A DNA stretch of 49,246 nt from an uncultured Bacteroides sp. (lineage in GTDB: Bacteria > Bacteroidota > Bacteroidia > Bacteroidales > Bacteroidaceae), in contig CAJKDC010000008.1 of NCBI GenBank assembly GCA_905198575.1, positions 1-49,246 of the forward strand, written 5' to 3'. The translations under genes were made by a program, and so were the position numbers. Under the pieces are notes generated by a model. That model saw only the letters and a list, made by a program, of their open reading frames with translations. It was not told where the DNA came from and did not search any database. Positions within the stretch are counted from its first letter, which is position 1; each line of letters opens with the position of its first letter. Below, piece after piece: positions 25,992 to 34,148 of the stretch.

Positions 25992-26549
25992 ATGGTATAT
26001 AAATTTAGAATCATCTCTGATGAATCGGATGATTTTATCAGAGAAATACAGATAGACTCTGAAGCTTCTTTCTATGACTTGCACGAAGCTATCATTAAGT
26101 CGGTAGGATATACGGATGACCAGATGACTTCTTTCTTTACTTGTGATGATGACTGGGAAAAAGAAAAAGAGGTAACGCTGGAAGACATGGGTAATGATAG
26201 CTATGAGGAAGACTCGTATGTGATGAAGGATACCCGGTTAAGTGATTTGCTGGAGGATGAGAAGCAGAAGCTGATTTATGTTTTCGACCCGTTGGCAGAG
26301 CGTGTTTTCTTCATCGAATTGTCGGAAATCATAACTGGAAAAGATTTGAAGCAGGCTAAATGTACCCGCAAGGAAGGAGATGCTCCTAAGCAAACCATTG
26401 ATTTTGATGAGCAGCTGAACAGCAGCGCTTCTCTTGACCTGGATGAAAACTTCTATGGCGATCAGGAATTTGATATGGAAGATTTTGATCCGGAAGGTTT
26501 CGAAATGGGCGAAGGAGGAGGAAATCCTTACGATGACGACAGATATTAA
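25992..26549 (+). CDS. Acidic pRiA4b ORF-3-like protein (IS1096 TnpR-passenger fold)
   Basis: A 185-residue cytoplasmic protein with YKFRIISDESDDFIREIQID and FYDLHEAIIKSVGYTDDQMT at the start, the pattern of the plasmid pRiA4b ORF-3 / IS1096 passenger family. The middle (VMKDTRLSDLLEDEKQKLIY, VFDPLAERVFFIELSEI) fits too. The C-terminal 50 residues are very acidic and low in complexity (DDDRY end, many Asp, Glu, Gly), probably disordered. Function of the family is not established; despite the name, there is no transposase nearby. It lies 51 bases after lpxA and 86 before miaA; a terminator follows it. Confidence 0.75.
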   Translation: MVYKFRIISDESDDFIREIQIDSEASFYDLHEAIIKSVGYTDDQMTSFFTCDDDWEKEKEVTLEDMGNDSYEEDSYVMKDTRLSDLLEDEKQKLIYVFDPLAERVFFIELSEIITGKDLKQAKCTRKEGDAPKQTIDFDEQLNSSASLDLDENFYGDQEFDMEDFDPEGFEMGEGGGNPYDDDRY

Positions 26550-26571
26550 TTTCGTATAATATTATTTTCTT

Positions 26572-26631
26572 AAGCGGATTACAATGGCATTTGCGCTTTG
26601 ACGCAGGGATTGTAATCCGCTTATTTTTTTT
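26572..26631 (+). terminator. Intrinsic terminator hairpin abutting miaA
   Basis: A 14-bp perfect stem AAGCGGATTACAAT (26572-26585 with 26609-26622), an inner TGCG/CGCA pairing in its loop, then eight T (26624-26631). The last T is four bases before the miaA ATG. The loop region carries a five-codon frame (26584-26601). It may act as an attenuator for miaA. Confidence 0.85.
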
Positions 26632-26635
26632 CAGT

Positions 26636-27544
26636 ATGACAAAACCTACGCTAATTGTTTTAATAGGTCCTACGGGAGTCGGAAAGACGGAGTTAAGTCT
26701 TTCTATTGCCAAAAAATACAATACCTCCATTGTTTCCTGCGATTCGAGACAACTCTATGCCGATTTGAAGATAGGAACAGCAGCTCCTACTCCAGAACAA
26801 TTGGCTGCTGTGCCTCATTATTTTGTAGGAACTTTGGGGCTGGAAGACTATTATAGTGCCGCTCAGTTTGAAACCGATGTTTTGAAAAAACTGGACGAAC
26901 TGTTCCAGAAAAATCCTGTGGTATTGATGACCGGAGGCTCAATGATGTATGTGGATGCAGTATGCAAAGGTATAGATGATATACCGACCGTAGATGCAGA
27001 GACCCGTGAGCTGATGATACGGCGTTATGAAGAGGAAGGGCTGGAGCGTCTTTGTGCAGAGTTGAAGATTTTAGACCCGGAGTATTATGCCATAGTAGAC
27101 TTGAAGAATCCGAAACGGGTGATTCATGCCTTGGAAATTTGCTATATGACTGGAAAAACATATACTTCATTCCGTACCCGGACTTGCAAGGAACGGCCTT
27201 TCAATATTTTGAAAATAGGTTTGAAAAGAGACCGTGAAGAATTGTACGAACGCATCAACCGACGTGTGGATATGATGATGGACGAAGGGCTGCTTGAAGA
27301 AGTGAAAGCTGTATATGCCTACCGGAACTTGAATTCACTGAATACAGTGGGCTATAAGGAATTATTCAAATACCTGGATGGGGAATGGGAGCTTTCTTTT
27401 GCAGTGGACAAAATCAAGCAGAATTCGCGCATATATTCCCGTAAACAGATGACGTGGTTCAAACGTGATTCCGAGATAGCCTGGTTCCATCCTGACGCAA
27501 AAGAAGAAATTATGGCGTACCTGGATGCACATCTGGATGGTTAA
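26636..27544 (+). CDS. miaA: tRNA dimethylallyltransferase
   Basis: Transfers dimethylallyl to N6 of A37 in tRNAs that read codons starting with U. It has 302 residues. The P-loop GPTGVGKTE lies near the N-terminus, with CDSRQLYADLKIGTAAPT, GGSMMYVDAV, the FNILKIGLKRDREELYERIN segment and the end SRIYSRKQMTWFKRD. The open frame starts at a TTG at 26591 inside the hairpin; the ATG at 26636 is right, since it puts the P-loop in its normal position. No promoter motif fits between the terminator and the start. It is convergent with the TPR gene at 27549, with four bases between the stops and no terminator, so the transcripts must overlap. Confidence 0.95.
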   Translation: MTKPTLIVLIGPTGVGKTELSLSIAKKYNTSIVSCDSRQLYADLKIGTAAPTPEQLAAVPHYFVGTLGLEDYYSAAQFETDVLKKLDELFQKNPVVLMTGGSMMYVDAVCKGIDDIPTVDAETRELMIRRYEEEGLERLCAELKILDPEYYAIVDLKNPKRVIHALEICYMTGKTYTSFRTRTCKERPFNILKIGLKRDREELYERINRRVDMMMDEGLLEEVKAVYAYRNLNSLNTVGYKELFKYLDGEWELSFAVDKIKQNSRIYSRKQMTWFKRDSEIAWFHPDAKEEIMAYLDAHLDG

Positions 27545-27548
27545 GTCG

Positions 27549-29213
27549 CTAAAATGCGCTGATGAACTCGTCAAAACTTTGTTCAGTGATGTGCATCTTC
27601 TCTTTCAGACGCATTTTTTTTCGCGAAATGCTTCCTTTGGCTATGTGATAGATCTCGGCAAGCAGTGCCATGGGAAGCTCCATTTTTATAAGACAGCAAA
27701 AGCGGAGCTCTTCTTCGGTCAGCGAACTGCAATGCTCTTTTAGCCGGGTGGTAAACTGGTTGAAGCATGCGTCTGTATTGTGTACAATAATTTCCCAATC
27801 TTCGTCTTGCAGGTGCAAGGCACCTTGTGCATTCTGCCTGCGCATAAGGATGGGAAGGGTAATGGCATTCAGTCTTTTGTAATATTCAATATTCTGGTTG
27901 AGTTTTTCTATCTCATGCTGTTTTTGTTTTTCTTTTTCCTGAGCAAGCGCTATTTCGGTTTCTTGCTGTAGCATACACATTTCCATTCTTTGAATTTTTT
28001 CTTCCTTGAGCTCTTCGGATAATTTACGTTTGTTTTGTTTGGTTCGGTAGTATCCCAGGCATAGCAGGCATATCCCTATGGATGCCAGGGCAAAGAGGCG
28101 GTAAAAAATAAGTTTTACTTCGGCTGTTTCCTGTTCGGCCTGACGGGCACGTTCGCGCTGTCGTTTGTACTCGTGCAGACTCTGGATTTTTTCAATCAGC
28201 TCCTCTTTCCGGTCTGCATCCAGCGAATCTCTAAGTAGGACGTGCTTTTTCAGATATTGCGCGGCAGCGGTATTGTTTCCATTTTTTTCGTTCAGTTTCG
28301 ACAGTTCACGATAGGCACGGATTTGTTCTGTCATAGGAACTGTACCTATATACGATAAAATCTGGCTCATGGCAGCTGTTGTCTGGCCGCACTCTCCCAA
28401 AATATACCCTTTTCGTATGGCTATGTTTGGCAGACTGATGCTGTCAGTATTGGCAGCCAGCGCATTTTCAATATGTAGCAAAGCACTGTCCGGTTGCATT
28501 TGCATGAGGTATATATTGCTCAGTTCTGTTTCGAATAGAGCAATATCATCCTTATGGCTATTGTCCAGTAAACTGATAGCTTGTGTGAGAAACCCGATGG
28601 CAGGTGGAAAGTTCTGTTCGTTGATGCAGCAAAGAGCCTGTTCATAAAAAGCTTTTGCAATTAGATATTTATCGTTGAGCTCCTCCTGGGCAATCCATAG
28701 AACCTTTTTTAAGTAATTATGGGCTTCTGTCGACATCTTGAAACGGCATATTTGTGCCTGACGGATGTTTGTCCAGTATTGCAGGTATCGATTTTCGTTC
28801 GAGAGTAAAGCAGCCTGATCATAGCAATCTGTAGCTCGGAGAAAAAAATGATTTAATCGGTATATTTCTCCCTGCAGGTAGTAACTCTCCGCCAGCCGTT
28901 TAGCATCCTTTTGTGCCTTAAAATACCGGATAGGGATGTGCAGCAGGGTATCATGAAGGGAAATGTTCTGAGTTTTCAATGCAATTTTTGTCTGAATAAG
29001 GATGTATAAGGCCTTTTCTTCCTGACTCATCCGGGTAGTATCTATATTTTTCAGTGAGTGATTTTTAGGAAAATTGCCAGAAAAAGCAGCTTTTTCCAAT
29101 TGTTGCAACTGGAGTAGTCGTGGTGATTTTTCAGAGCTGTATGCTGCTGAAAATGTAGTCAGCACAAATAATAAGGGTATGAGTAGAATAATTCTTTGGG
29201 TGAGTTTGTTCAT
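27549..29213 (-). CDS. TPR-containing membrane regulator with C-terminal DNA-binding-like domain
   Basis: A 554-residue protein of a type common in Bacteroidetes. Signal sequence at about 1-25; periplasmic TPR-like helices at about 60-340 (AESYYLQGEIYRLNHFFLRA, AAQYLKKHVLLRDSLDADRK); a transmembrane helix at about 368-389 (LIFYRLFALASIGICLLCLG); a charged coiled coil at about 390-445; and a C-terminal 60 residues (LTEEELRFCCLIKMELPMAL, then AEIYHIAKGSISRKKMRLKE) that resemble a LuxR-like helix-turn-helix. It may sense a periplasmic state and act on DNA from the membrane. Its targets are unknown; it is monocistronic and has no obvious partner. Confidence 0.8.
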   Translation of the reverse strand: MNKLTQRIILLIPLLFVLTTFSAAYSSEKSPRLLQLQQLEKAAFSGNFPKNHSLKNIDTTRMSQEEKALYILIQTKIALKTQNISLHDTLLHIPIRYFKAQKDAKRLAESYYLQGEIYRLNHFFLRATDCYDQAALLSNENRYLQYWTNIRQAQICRFKMSTEAHNYLKKVLWIAQEELNDKYLIAKAFYEQALCCINEQNFPPAIGFLTQAISLLDNSHKDDIALFETELSNIYLMQMQPDSALLHIENALAANTDSISLPNIAIRKGYILGECGQTTAAMSQILSYIGTVPMTEQIRAYRELSKLNEKNGNNTAAAQYLKKHVLLRDSLDADRKEELIEKIQSLHEYKRQRERARQAEQETAEVKLIFYRLFALASIGICLLCLGYYRTKQNKRKLSEELKEEKIQRMEMCMLQQETEIALAQEKEKQKQHEIEKLNQNIEYYKRLNAITLPILMRRQNAQGALHLQDEDWEIIVHNTDACFNQFTTRLKEHCSSLTEEELRFCCLIKMELPMALLAEIYHIAKGSISRKKMRLKEKMHITEQSFDEFISAF

Positions 29214-29234
29214 AATCGATACACATCATTTTTT

Positions 29235-29242
29235 CAAAGATA
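29235..29242 (-). promoter_or_regulatory. -7 motif of the TPR regulator gene
   Basis: TATCTTTG on the minus strand, 21 bases before the ATG; TTG at 29260-29262 is a weak -33. Confidence 0.5.
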
Positions 29243-29330
29243 AAACGAAAGAGGTAATGCAAGGTGTTTTGAACTTATATTTACTTCAAATTAACGAAAA
29301 ACTACGTTTATTTGATGTATGAAAATGCAA

Positions 29331-29363
29331 AAGCCAGAAAGCTGATGTCGGGCTTTCTGGCTT
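29331..29363 (-). terminator. Intrinsic terminator after the beta-hexosaminidase gene
   Basis: 12-bp perfect stem AAGCCAGAAAGC (29331-29342 with 29352-29363), loop of 9, followed on the minus strand by TTGCATTTTC; the T run is weak but the stem is strong. Confidence 0.7.
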
Positions 29364-29396
29364 AATGTGTATCAGTTAAAAAGATTTCTAGCTGAA

Positions 29397-31700
29397 TCAG
29401 TGTGCATAGAGATTGGTAAACGGAATCTCTTTATTCTGCTTGTTCAGGACTTTCAGGCTCAGTGTACCTCCGTTGCTGTCGAAGTAGCGGATTTCGATAG
29501 GATGGTATCCTTTAGCTAAAGCCTTCTGTCCTATTACTTCACGCGGGCCGTGAGGACCGTCGTTGTCAACCACCTGTTCTTTGTCGATAACCAGTGTACT
29601 GCCATCGTCAGAAAGCAAGGCAAATGTGTAGATATCGTTTTCAGGAACATTGATGTATCCGGTGATAACCAATCCGATGTTTCCACTTACTTTTTGCGGG
29701 ATACATACATTTTCTATCTTATAGTTTCCTTTAACGGAAGCTTTGGTGATGTCTTCGCATTTATTGCCTTTAAAGTCATGCCATACAGCTTTCAGCCCCG
29801 GATTGCTTGGTGCAGCCTGAGTGGCTGGAGCATATTCACTCTTGATGAATTTTGTTTCGAAAGTGTCACTCGGTTTGCCGTTGGCACGGAATGTACGGAA
29901 TTTGAAATCGGTTGTTTCTGTGATATGAATCGGACCTGTATATTCCTTAGATTCGATTGTCGGAGTGCTTCCATCTGTTGTATAGTAAACTTTTGCACTC
30001 GGGTCGATGCAAGAGATAGAAACAGAATCTTCGCCAATGAAAGCATTGGTTTTATTGAAACCTTCCAAATCGGGTACTCTGTAATTAATGTTCATTACAT
30101 TGAGGCGTTCAAAATGACTGCCCAGTCTTTGGACGAATTCATCCCAGTTCTTTTGCGACGGATCGCTCCATCCCAGTTCGGCGATGGCAATCATACGTGG
30201 TACAGTCATGTATTGCATACGTTCGCGTGACGGAATCCATTCGCACCAGATATTACCTTGTACACCGAGGATAAGCTTTTGCAATGCCGGATCTTTGACC
30301 TCTTCTGTCGGGTCATAGTTGTAAATGTTTGGCAATGATTTGCTATCCTGCTGATAATCCAGATAGAACTGGCCGTTGGGAGTAAATATAATCGGATTAC
30401 CCTGACTGGTAGTCTTTTCAGGAGCATCTTTTGCCCAGCTGCGCCACCACATAACAGTAGCAGTCTTAGAAAGTCCACCTTCCAGGATTTCGTCCCAACC
30501 AATCATTTCTTTACCTTTTTCATTGAAGAAATGTTCCATTTCATGAATGAACCATGACTGAAGCTCTTCTTCGTTTTTCAGTTTGTTGTCTTTCATGCGT
30601 TTCTGGCAGTCCGGACATTTTTTCCAGTTGATTTTTTCCACTTCATCTCCACCGATATGGATGTATTTATAGGGGAACAAGTCAACAATTTCTGTATATA
30701 CATTTTTGCAGAATTCCATTGCAGAGTCTTTACCCGGACAAACGGGAGATGAAAAAGTCTGTCCCCATCCGGTTTCCTTGAAGCAGGATACACCATCGTA
30801 GTTGCTTACGGCTGCAAGCATGTGTCCCGGCATATCAATTTCAGGAACAACATCAATGCCTCGTACCTGAGCGTAGGCAACGATTTCCTTGATATCTTGC
30901 TGAGTATAGAATCCTCCGTACAGCGTATCTCCTTCTACAACACGGATTTTATCTTCTGGCAACAGGTAGTCGGGGTTGTTTTCCTTGGCAGCGAGTTCCA
31001 GACAAGTCTTGTCCTGATTGTTGTATTTTCTCCAGGCACCTTTTTCAGTCAGTAGCGGATACTTCTTGATTTCAATACGCCATCCCTGGTCGTCGGTAAG
31101 ATGCCAGTGGAATTTGTTCATCTTGTAGAGTGCCATTACGTCGAGCAACTCCTTGATTTCGTCTTTATTATAAAAATGTCTGGACACATCGAGCATAAGT
31201 CCGCGCCATTCATAGTGTGGAGCATCTGTAATGTTCACAGCAGGTATGGCCCAGTCTGTTCCTGAAACCTTTGTTTTTGACTCGATAGCTGCAGGGAACA
31301 GCTGGCGAAGCGTTTCGATACCGGCAATCACTCCGTTGTATCCGTTTCCGGCAATACTTACTTTGCCGTCGGTAGATGAAAGAACGTATCCACCTGCCGG
31401 ACTGGTTTGTTGGGTGGTAAGCGTGATATCTCCCTTACCTTGTTCTATGTTGAATGTGTATCCGGTCGCTGTAGAGAGCATGCCTGCCAAATATTCTGCT
31501 GCCGGAGCCAGGGCTTCATTTTCGTATCCGATGGTAGCCTTGTTCTTTAGAATAAAGACTCCGGTACCCTGTTCTACTTTATTAGGAAGCGGAATCAGTT
31601 CGATGTCACTCACCTGTGCTGTTTCTGTACAGGCACCTAGCCAGATAGACCCTGCCAGTGTCAGTGCACCAAAAATAGTTTTACTTAGTTTTGTTGACAT
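29397..31700 (-). CDS. Family GH20 beta-N-acetylhexosaminidase, lipoprotein
   Basis: Releases terminal beta-GlcNAc or GalNAc from glycans. From ATG 31700 it has 767 residues; the longer frame (31751) lacks the signal at its start. Lipobox LGAC puts the acylated cysteine at residue 24, so it is anchored to a membrane, probably surface-exposed. The GH20b domain covers about 33-160. The catalytic TIM barrel covers about 163-510, with WRGLMLDVSRHFYNKDEIKE, KFHWHLTDDQGWRIEIKKYP and the catalytic pair Asp352-Glu353 in HIGGDEVEKINW. A chitobiase-type C-terminal module (YYTTDGSTPTIESKEYTGPI, about 570-630) and a PA14-like module (about 650-767, TFALLSDDGSTLVIDKEQVV) follow. It lies 22 bases after the acyl-CoA ligase gene. 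Confidence 0.94.
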   Translation of the reverse strand: MSTKLSKTIFGALTLAGSIWLGACTETAQVSDIELIPLPNKVEQGTGVFILKNKATIGYENEALAPAAEYLAGMLSTATGYTFNIEQGKGDITLTTQQTSPAGGYVLSSTDGKVSIAGNGYNGVIAGIETLRQLFPAAIESKTKVSGTDWAIPAVNITDAPHYEWRGLMLDVSRHFYNKDEIKELLDVMALYKMNKFHWHLTDDQGWRIEIKKYPLLTEKGAWRKYNNQDKTCLELAAKENNPDYLLPEDKIRVVEGDTLYGGFYTQQDIKEIVAYAQVRGIDVVPEIDMPGHMLAAVSNYDGVSCFKETGWGQTFSSPVCPGKDSAMEFCKNVYTEIVDLFPYKYIHIGGDEVEKINWKKCPDCQKRMKDNKLKNEEELQSWFIHEMEHFFNEKGKEMIGWDEILEGGLSKTATVMWWRSWAKDAPEKTTSQGNPIIFTPNGQFYLDYQQDSKSLPNIYNYDPTEEVKDPALQKLILGVQGNIWCEWIPSRERMQYMTVPRMIAIAELGWSDPSQKNWDEFVQRLGSHFERLNVMNINYRVPDLEGFNKTNAFIGEDSVSISCIDPSAKVYYTTDGSTPTIESKEYTGPIHITETTDFKFRTFRANGKPSDTFETKFIKSEYAPATQAAPSNPGLKAVWHDFKGNKCEDITKASVKGNYKIENVCIPQKVSGNIGLVITGYINVPENDIYTFALLSDDGSTLVIDKEQVVDNDGPHGPREVIGQKALAKGYHPIEIRYFDSNGGTLSLKVLNKQNKEIPFTNLYAH

Positions 31701-31722
31701 AAATAGGATGATTTTATAAGGT

Positions 31723-33372
31723 TTAAATAATTTCGATGCCTTGTTCGGCACATAAAGCCAAGCCGATATCTTTTAATTTGAATTTCTGTATTTTTCCACT
31801 TCCGGTCATCGGGAATTCCTTGATGAAGAAGATGTATTTAGGAATCTTGTAACGTGCAATTTTGTTCTTGCAGAAATCGCGGACGTCAAACTCATCCATG
31901 GTTACACCTTCATGCAAGATGATGAATGCACCTACTGCCTCACCGTATTTTTTGGACGGAATGCCTGCAACCTGCACATCTTTAATACCCGGCATCTGGT
32001 AAAGGAATTCTTCTATTTCACGTGGATAGATATTCTCACCGCCGCGTATAATCATGTCCTTGATTCGTCCGGTAATCCGGTAATTGCCATTTTCATCTTT
32101 TACACCCAAGTCACCCGAATGCAAGAAGCCGTTTTTGTCGATGACTTCTGCGGTTGCCTGCGGATTTTTGTAATATCCTTTCATGGTATTGTAGCCACGG
32201 TTACACATTTCTCCCTGTACGCCTACCGGACATTCTTCGCCTGTTTCAGGATCCAATACTTTTACTTCGGTAAACTCAAAGTCATGACCAACTGTATTGC
32301 ATCTCACTTCGAAAGAGTCATCGATGCGGCTATGAGTCATACCGGGAGAAGCTTCGGTCAGTCCGTACACACTGGTTACTTTCATGAACATTTTTTCTTC
32401 TACCTTTTTCATCAGTTCTACCGGACAAAGTGAACCGGCCATGATGCCTGTGCGTAAGCTGCTCATGTCGAACATGTCGAACATCGGGTGATTCAGTTCG
32501 GCAATGAACATGGTGGGGACACCATATAATGCCGTACAACGTTCTTTGTGTATGGAAGCCAATACGATAAGCGGGTCGAAACGTTCTACCATAACCTGCG
32601 TACAGCCGTGTGTCAGACAGTTCATAGTAGCCAATACGACTCCGAAACAGTGAAAGAGTGGTACGCAGCAGCACAGTTTATCATCGGAAGTGAATTTCAT
32701 GTGCTCACCTGTCAGAAAACCATTGTTCGCTATGTTGTAATGTGTAAGCATCACTCCCTTGGGGAAGCCGGTCGTTCCTGAAGTATACTGCATGTTTACG
32801 GTATCATGGCAGTTGACTTCTTTTTTAGCTGCTTCCAGCAAAGCATCATCGGTGTAATTGCCAAGAAGCAGTATTTCTGGAGTGTTATACATTCCCCTGA
32901 ATTTTTCCTGTCCGATGTAAATGACGTTACGCATTTCAGGGAAGCGCTCACTTTTCAGATGTCCCCTTTGACAGGTTCTTAATTCGGGAAGCATATTGTA
33001 GGTCATCTCTACAAAGTCGCTGTCTTTTTCACCGTTGACAATACACAGGGTGTGCATATCTGAGTTTTTACACAGATATTCCAATTCGGCTTGCTTGTAA
33101 TTGGTATTGACTGTGACAGCCACGGCACCTATTTTGGCACAGGCATAAAGAAACGTAAGCCAGTCGGGCACGTTTCCGGCCCAAATACCTACGTGGGTAC
33201 CTTTTTTCACTCCAATAGACAGCAATCCTTTTGCCAGATTATCGACACGTTTATTGAATTGCTGATAGGTAAATCTTAAATTTCGGTCAGAATAGACCAG
33301 ATATTCTTTGTTGGGAGTTGTTTGGGCCCAGTGCTCCAGCCATTCTCCCAAAGTTCTGTCGGATAATTGCAT
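31723..33372 (-). CDS. AMP-dependent acyl-CoA synthetase (medium/long-chain type)
   Basis: Activates a carboxylic acid with ATP and coenzyme A. It has 549 residues of the ANL superfamily. Motifs: YTSGTTGFPKGVMLTHYN (P-loop-like A3), VYGLTEASPGMTHS (A5), SGDLGVKDENGNYRITGRIK (A7-A8) and the C-terminal catalytic lysine in FPMTGSGKIQKFKL. The extended A8 region IIRGGENIYPREIEEFLY is typical of fatty acyl-CoA synthetases of the FadD/YngI group. The substrate is not evident. It follows the XRE-cupin regulator by 12 bases, a pairing that suggests the regulator controls it. Confidence 0.9.
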   Translation of the reverse strand: MQLSDRTLGEWLEHWAQTTPNKEYLVYSDRNLRFTYQQFNKRVDNLAKGLLSIGVKKGTHVGIWAGNVPDWLTFLYACAKIGAVAVTVNTNYKQAELEYLCKNSDMHTLCIVNGEKDSDFVEMTYNMLPELRTCQRGHLKSERFPEMRNVIYIGQEKFRGMYNTPEILLLGNYTDDALLEAAKKEVNCHDTVNMQYTSGTTGFPKGVMLTHYNIANNGFLTGEHMKFTSDDKLCCCVPLFHCFGVVLATMNCLTHGCTQVMVERFDPLIVLASIHKERCTALYGVPTMFIAELNHPMFDMFDMSSLRTGIMAGSLCPVELMKKVEEKMFMKVTSVYGLTEASPGMTHSRIDDSFEVRCNTVGHDFEFTEVKVLDPETGEECPVGVQGEMCNRGYNTMKGYYKNPQATAEVIDKNGFLHSGDLGVKDENGNYRITGRIKDMIIRGGENIYPREIEEFLYQMPGIKDVQVAGIPSKKYGEAVGAFIILHEGVTMDEFDVRDFCKNKIARYKIPKYIFFIKEFPMTGSGKIQKFKLKDIGLALCAEQGIEII

Positions 33373-33384
33373 AGTTATTCTTAT

Positions 33385-33963
33385 TTAAATGGGAGTATAG
33401 ATTACGGCTAAAATTTTTGCAGCTTGTCCTTCGTAGGCATGTACGTGGTGTGGAATGATGGAGTCGTAATAAATTGTATCCCCTTCTTCCAATATATAAG
33501 TCTTATTGCCATAGCTTATTTCCAGCATTCCCTGCATTACCATAATGAATTCTTCTCCTTCGTGAGATGACTGAGTAAAACGGCTGTCCTGCTGTTCGGC
33601 TATATCAATGATAAAAGGTTCCATGTGTCTGTCTGATTTGGAACGCGACAAAGAGTGATAAGCCATATGCTTGCGCGAGTCGACAGCATTGTTGGAAAAG
33701 CTGATGGTATCTTCTGTATCCTGATGGCGGCAAACTACGGGACCATTTTCATTAATCTGATCATCCAGAAAAGTTCCCAGACGTACGCCTAAAGCTCTGG
33801 CAATTTTTATCAGCGGTGCCAGAGACGGGATATCAATGTTATTGATAATTCGGTCAATCTGCTCCGGTGCCAGTCCGGTACGTTCAGACAGTTCAGATAC
33901 ACTTATATTCTTGAATTCACACAGTGATTTGATTTTTTCTCCAATTTGATTTGTGTAGTCCAT
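33385..33963 (-). CDS. XRE-family regulator with C-terminal cupin domain
   Basis: A 192-residue one-component regulator. The XRE helix-turn-helix spans about residues 6-65 (KIKSLCEFKNISVSELSERT, then IKIARALGVRLGTFLDDQ). The cupin_2 barrel spans about 115-190 (SHEGEEFIMVMQGMLEISYG, LEEGDTIYYDSIIPHHVHAY), likely the ligand-binding site. The start at 33963 is chosen because the -7 motif lies at 34008-34015; an earlier ATG at 34008 falls inside it. First gene of a likely three-gene unit with the acyl-CoA synthetase and hexosaminidase. PuuR-like regulators share this build, but no polyamine genes are present here. Confidence 0.9.
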   Translation of the reverse strand: MDYTNQIGEKIKSLCEFKNISVSELSERTGLAPEQIDRIINNIDIPSLAPLIKIARALGVRLGTFLDDQINENGPVVCRHQDTEDTISFSNNAVDSRKHMAYHSLSRSKSDRHMEPFIIDIAEQQDSRFTQSSHEGEEFIMVMQGMLEISYGNKTYILEEGDTIYYDSIIPHHVHAYEGQAAKILAVIYTPI

Positions 33964-34007
33964 AGTGTTTTTGTGATTTATAATTATATAATAAGGTATT
34001 ATAATCA

Positions 34008-34015
34008 CAAAAGTA
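34008..34015 (-). promoter_or_regulatory. -7 motif of the XRE-cupin operon
   Basis: TACTTTTG on the minus strand, 44 bases before the ATG at 33963. A TTTC near 34035-34038 may be a poor -33. Confidence 0.5.
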
Positions 34016-34076
34016 GCAAAAAAAATAAGAATCGAAAAAAAAACAAGTAAAATTGGAGAAAGGATGTATGAGAATG

Positions 34077-34140
34077 AAAAAAAACAGTTCTTTTTTCTGT
34101 TATTTCGTCACAATTACGATTCAGAAAAAAGAACTGTTTT
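34077..34140 (-). terminator. Intrinsic terminator of uvrA
   Basis: A 19-bp perfect stem (34081-34099 with 34122-34140), loop of 22, followed on the minus strand by a run of eight T (34077-34084, partly within the stem). Confidence 0.88.
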
Positions 34141-34148
34141 GGGTGTCC

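Noticed and set aside
25992..26549. Insertion sequence suggested by the IS1096 family name
   Set aside because: No transposase, terminal inverted repeats or target duplication is visible; the name reflects family history only.
33385..33963. Toxin-antitoxin antitoxin (XRE domain)
   Set aside because: The cupin domain and the downstream acyl-CoA synthetase fit a metabolic regulator; there is no toxin-sized partner gene.
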